DNA of 7,662 nt. Origin: Bacteroidia bacterium (lineage in GTDB: Bacteria; Bacteroidota; Bacteroidia; Bacteroidales; Prolixibacteraceae). Below, piece by piece: positions 5,971 to 7,662 of the stretch (within the stretch, counting starts at the first letter, position 1; each line of letters opens with the position of its first letter). The stretch covers positions 1 to 7,662 of the forward strand of contig JANYJT010000244.1 of assembly GCA_025358395.1 (NCBI GenBank), in the 5' to 3' direction. A model generated the notes under the pieces. That model did not search any database, was not told the DNA's origin, and worked only from the letters and a program-made list of their open reading frames with translations. Made by a program: the position numbers and the translations under genes.

Positions 5971-7662
5971 TTATGTTCCCAATTCAAGTTGATTCCTGAC
6001 CAAATGCCAATAATGTCCTTTCAGTTTGATCAACTCATGATGCCCCCCCCTTTCAACAATTTCACCTTTATCCAATACGACAATTTGATCTGCGTTTTTA
6101 ACGGTACTTAAACGATGCGCCACAACTACAACCGTTCTATTCTTGTAAAAATCGTTCATGTTTTCCAGTATCACTTTTTCGTTGTTCGCATCCAATGCAT
6201 TGGTAGCTTCATCAAAGAAAAGGAAACCGGGATTCTTATATACTGACCGTGCAATTAAAATTCTTTGCTTTTGTCCCTGACTCATGCCTGCCCCCTCCTG
6301 GCCTATCTTCGTGTTATAGCCAAGTGGCAAGGATTCGATGTATTCCTGTATGTTGCCCAATCGGACTGCCTCAAGCAATCGACCTCTATCAACAGTGTCA
6401 TCACCTACAGTTATATTATTAACAATTGTGTCGGAAAAAATAAATCCGTCCTGCATGACAACCCCACAACTTCTCCGCCAGAACGAAGTTGAAATTTGAT
6501 TCAAATCTACTTCACCAATAGAAATTGATCCTGCTCCAGGCGGATAGAATCCCAGCAATAATTTGATAAGTGTAGTTTTGCCACTACCACTCATTCCGAC
6601 TATCGCTGTTGTCTTGTTAGCCGGAATGGTTAAGTTAATATGCTTTAAAACCATGGGTGAACGAGGCCCTTCATATTGGAAATAAACATCCCTGATCGAG
6701 ATATCCGGATTTTCCGGAAGATCACTGGCTTTTTTATCTTCCATTCCCTCTTCATTCTTCCTTAAGTGTATCTCGTTGAATCGTTCAAGGGAAATTTTTG
6801 CATCCTGCGCCGTTTGAATAAAATCCATAAGGTTGGCCAAAGGGGCATTCATTTGTCCGATAATATAAGAAACAGCTACCATAGCCCCAATTGTTATGTT
6901 ACCATCAATAACCAATTTAGCCGCCAGAAAACTGATGAGTATATTTTTTAACTGATTGATAAAGGATGATCCTATTGTTTGGGTCTGACTCAACGACAAT
7001 CGACGAATGTTGACTTTAAAGAGCCTCGCCTGAATTCTTTCCCACTCCCATCTTTTCTGCTTCTCGCAATTGTTCAATTTGATCTCCTGCATCCCAGTGA
7101 TTAACTCAATCAATTTCGCCTGATTCTCTGATAGCTGTCTAAACCTGAGAAAATCCAGCTCTCTCCTTCTCTTTAGAAAAAGGACAATCCATAAAACATA
7201 GCAAAAGCTGCCCAACAAAAAGATCAAAAGGATGGACCAGCTGTAAACTGCAAGGACAATGGAAAAAACCAAAAGGTTGACCATTGAAAAGAGCACATTC
7301 AATGTCTGGTTTGTAATAAAATTCTCGATACGTGTATGATCTCCGATTCGCTGAAGTAAATCACCAACCATCTTGGTATCAAAAAATGCAATGGGAAGTT
7401 TCATCAATTTGATGAGAAAATCGGATAGGAGGGAAATATTTAATCTTGTAGTAAGATGAAGCAAAATCCAACTTCTAAAAAACTCAACAGAAGTCTGAGA
7501 AATGAATAGAATAAGTTGTGCGACAAGGATTAAAGTGACAAATCCTATATCCTGATTGTTGATACCAATATCAACCATCGCTTGTGTCAGCAAAGGAAAG
7601 ATTAGCTGGAACAAGCTTCCAAGCAATAATCCAAGGAACAGTTGCCTTACAATTTTTTTTTG
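5971..7662 (-). CDS. ABC exporter, bacteriocin/double-glycine peptide type, membrane and ATPase domains (5' end outside window)
   Basis: The frame is open to the window edge, giving 563 visible residues; a TTG at 7626 is not a credible start because family-like sequence (LFLGLLLGSLFQLIFP) runs through it. Six membrane segments lie at about residues 6-29, 39-62, 123-143, 143-163, 230-254 and 259-277. The ATPase domain has Walker A GMSGSGKTT (356-364), Q-loop Gln404, signature MSQGQ (460-464), Walker B FLFFDE (Asp484, Glu485) and H-loop His516. The signature departs from LSGGQ, as I recall for Bacteroidota peptide exporters of this branch. Those relatives carry an N-terminal C39 peptidase that cuts double-glycine leaders; this would lie beyond the edge, so it is inferred. 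The next gene is an HlyD-like adaptor, as expected for such a system. A G8 run sits near the 3' end and an A9 run at the edge. Substrate unknown. Confidence 0.88.
   Translation of the reverse strand, partial: QKKIVRQLFLGLLLGSLFQLIFPLLTQAMVDIGINNQDIGFVTLILVAQLILFISQTSVEFFRSWILLHLTTRLNISLLSDFLIKLMKLPIAFFDTKMVGDLLQRIGDHTRIENFITNQTLNVLFSMVNLLVFSIVLAVYSWSILLIFLLGSFCYVLWIVLFLKRRRELDFLRFRQLSENQAKLIELITGMQEIKLNNCEKQKRWEWERIQARLFKVNIRRLSLSQTQTIGSSFINQLKNILISFLAAKLVIDGNITIGAMVAVSYIIGQMNAPLANLMDFIQTAQDAKISLERFNEIHLRKNEEGMEDKKASDLPENPDISIRDVYFQYEGPRSPMVLKHINLTIPANKTTAIVGMSGSGKTTLIKLLLGFYPPGAGSISIGEVDLNQISTSFWRRSCGVVMQDGFIFSDTIVNNITVGDDTVDRGRLLEAVRLGNIQEYIESLPLGYNTKIGQEGAGMSQGQKQRILIARSVYKNPGFLFFDEATNALDANNEKVILENMNDFYKNRTVVVVAHRLSTVKNADQIVVLDKGEIVERGGHHELIKLKGHYWHLVRNQLELGT
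6043..6050 (-). repeat. G8 homopolymer inside the ABC exporter gene
   Basis: Eight G in a row on the minus strand form most of the codons AGG GGG GGG (Arg-Gly-Gly) in VERGGHHEL, about 23 residues before the protein end. The tract is in frame here. A change of one base would alter the last residues after the H-loop, leaving the ATPase motifs intact. Confidence 0.9.

Noticed and set aside
7624..7626. TTG as a start codon for the ABC exporter
   Set aside because: Conserved family sequence continues upstream of it to the window edge, so it is an internal leucine codon.

Overview
The window comes from a member of the Bacteroidota (Bacteroidetes); I cannot name the order with confidence. Three things point there: the fused str–S10 gene order with no tuf between fusA and rpsJ, the lack of Shine-Dalgarno sequences before every gene start, and TAnnTTTG-type promoter boxes. 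The protein sequences of L3, L4 and the secretion genes also look like this phylum. Every gene I can support lies on the minus strand, so the window reads right to left.

Right part (7662 to 5359) is an accessory export locus. A large ABC exporter subunit (5' end outside the window) is followed after 87 bases by a 174-residue HlyD-like membrane protein. The exporter has six membrane segments and a complete ATPase domain, and resembles the peptidase-containing bacteriocin/double-glycine-peptide exporters of Bacteroidota. The HlyD-like protein keeps the N-terminal membrane anchor and the C-terminal beta-barrel part of the family. It lacks the whole middle: the lipoyl/barrel-sandwich domain and the coiled-coil hairpin. 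This miniature adaptor is the most unusual object in the window. Each of the two export genes ends at a tandem array of 7-base units, with a different unit in each array.

Middle (5358 to 5148) is a 211-base intergenic region. It holds a possible weak terminator for the export genes and two candidate promoters for the ribosomal operon.

Left part (5147 to 1) is the str–S10 operon: rpsL, rpsG, fusA, rpsJ, rplC, rplD, rplW and the first 28 codons of rplB. It makes 30S proteins S12, S7 and S10, elongation factor G, and 50S proteins L3, L4, L23 and L2. Spacing is tight from rpsJ on, and rplC and rplD share one base. The one long internal gap (124 bases between rpsL and rpsG) is where E. coli has its S7 feedback site, so it is a candidate regulatory leader here. 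The ribosomal genes look ordinary and intact. I see no tRNA, rRNA, CRISPR array, insertion sequence or plus-strand gene.
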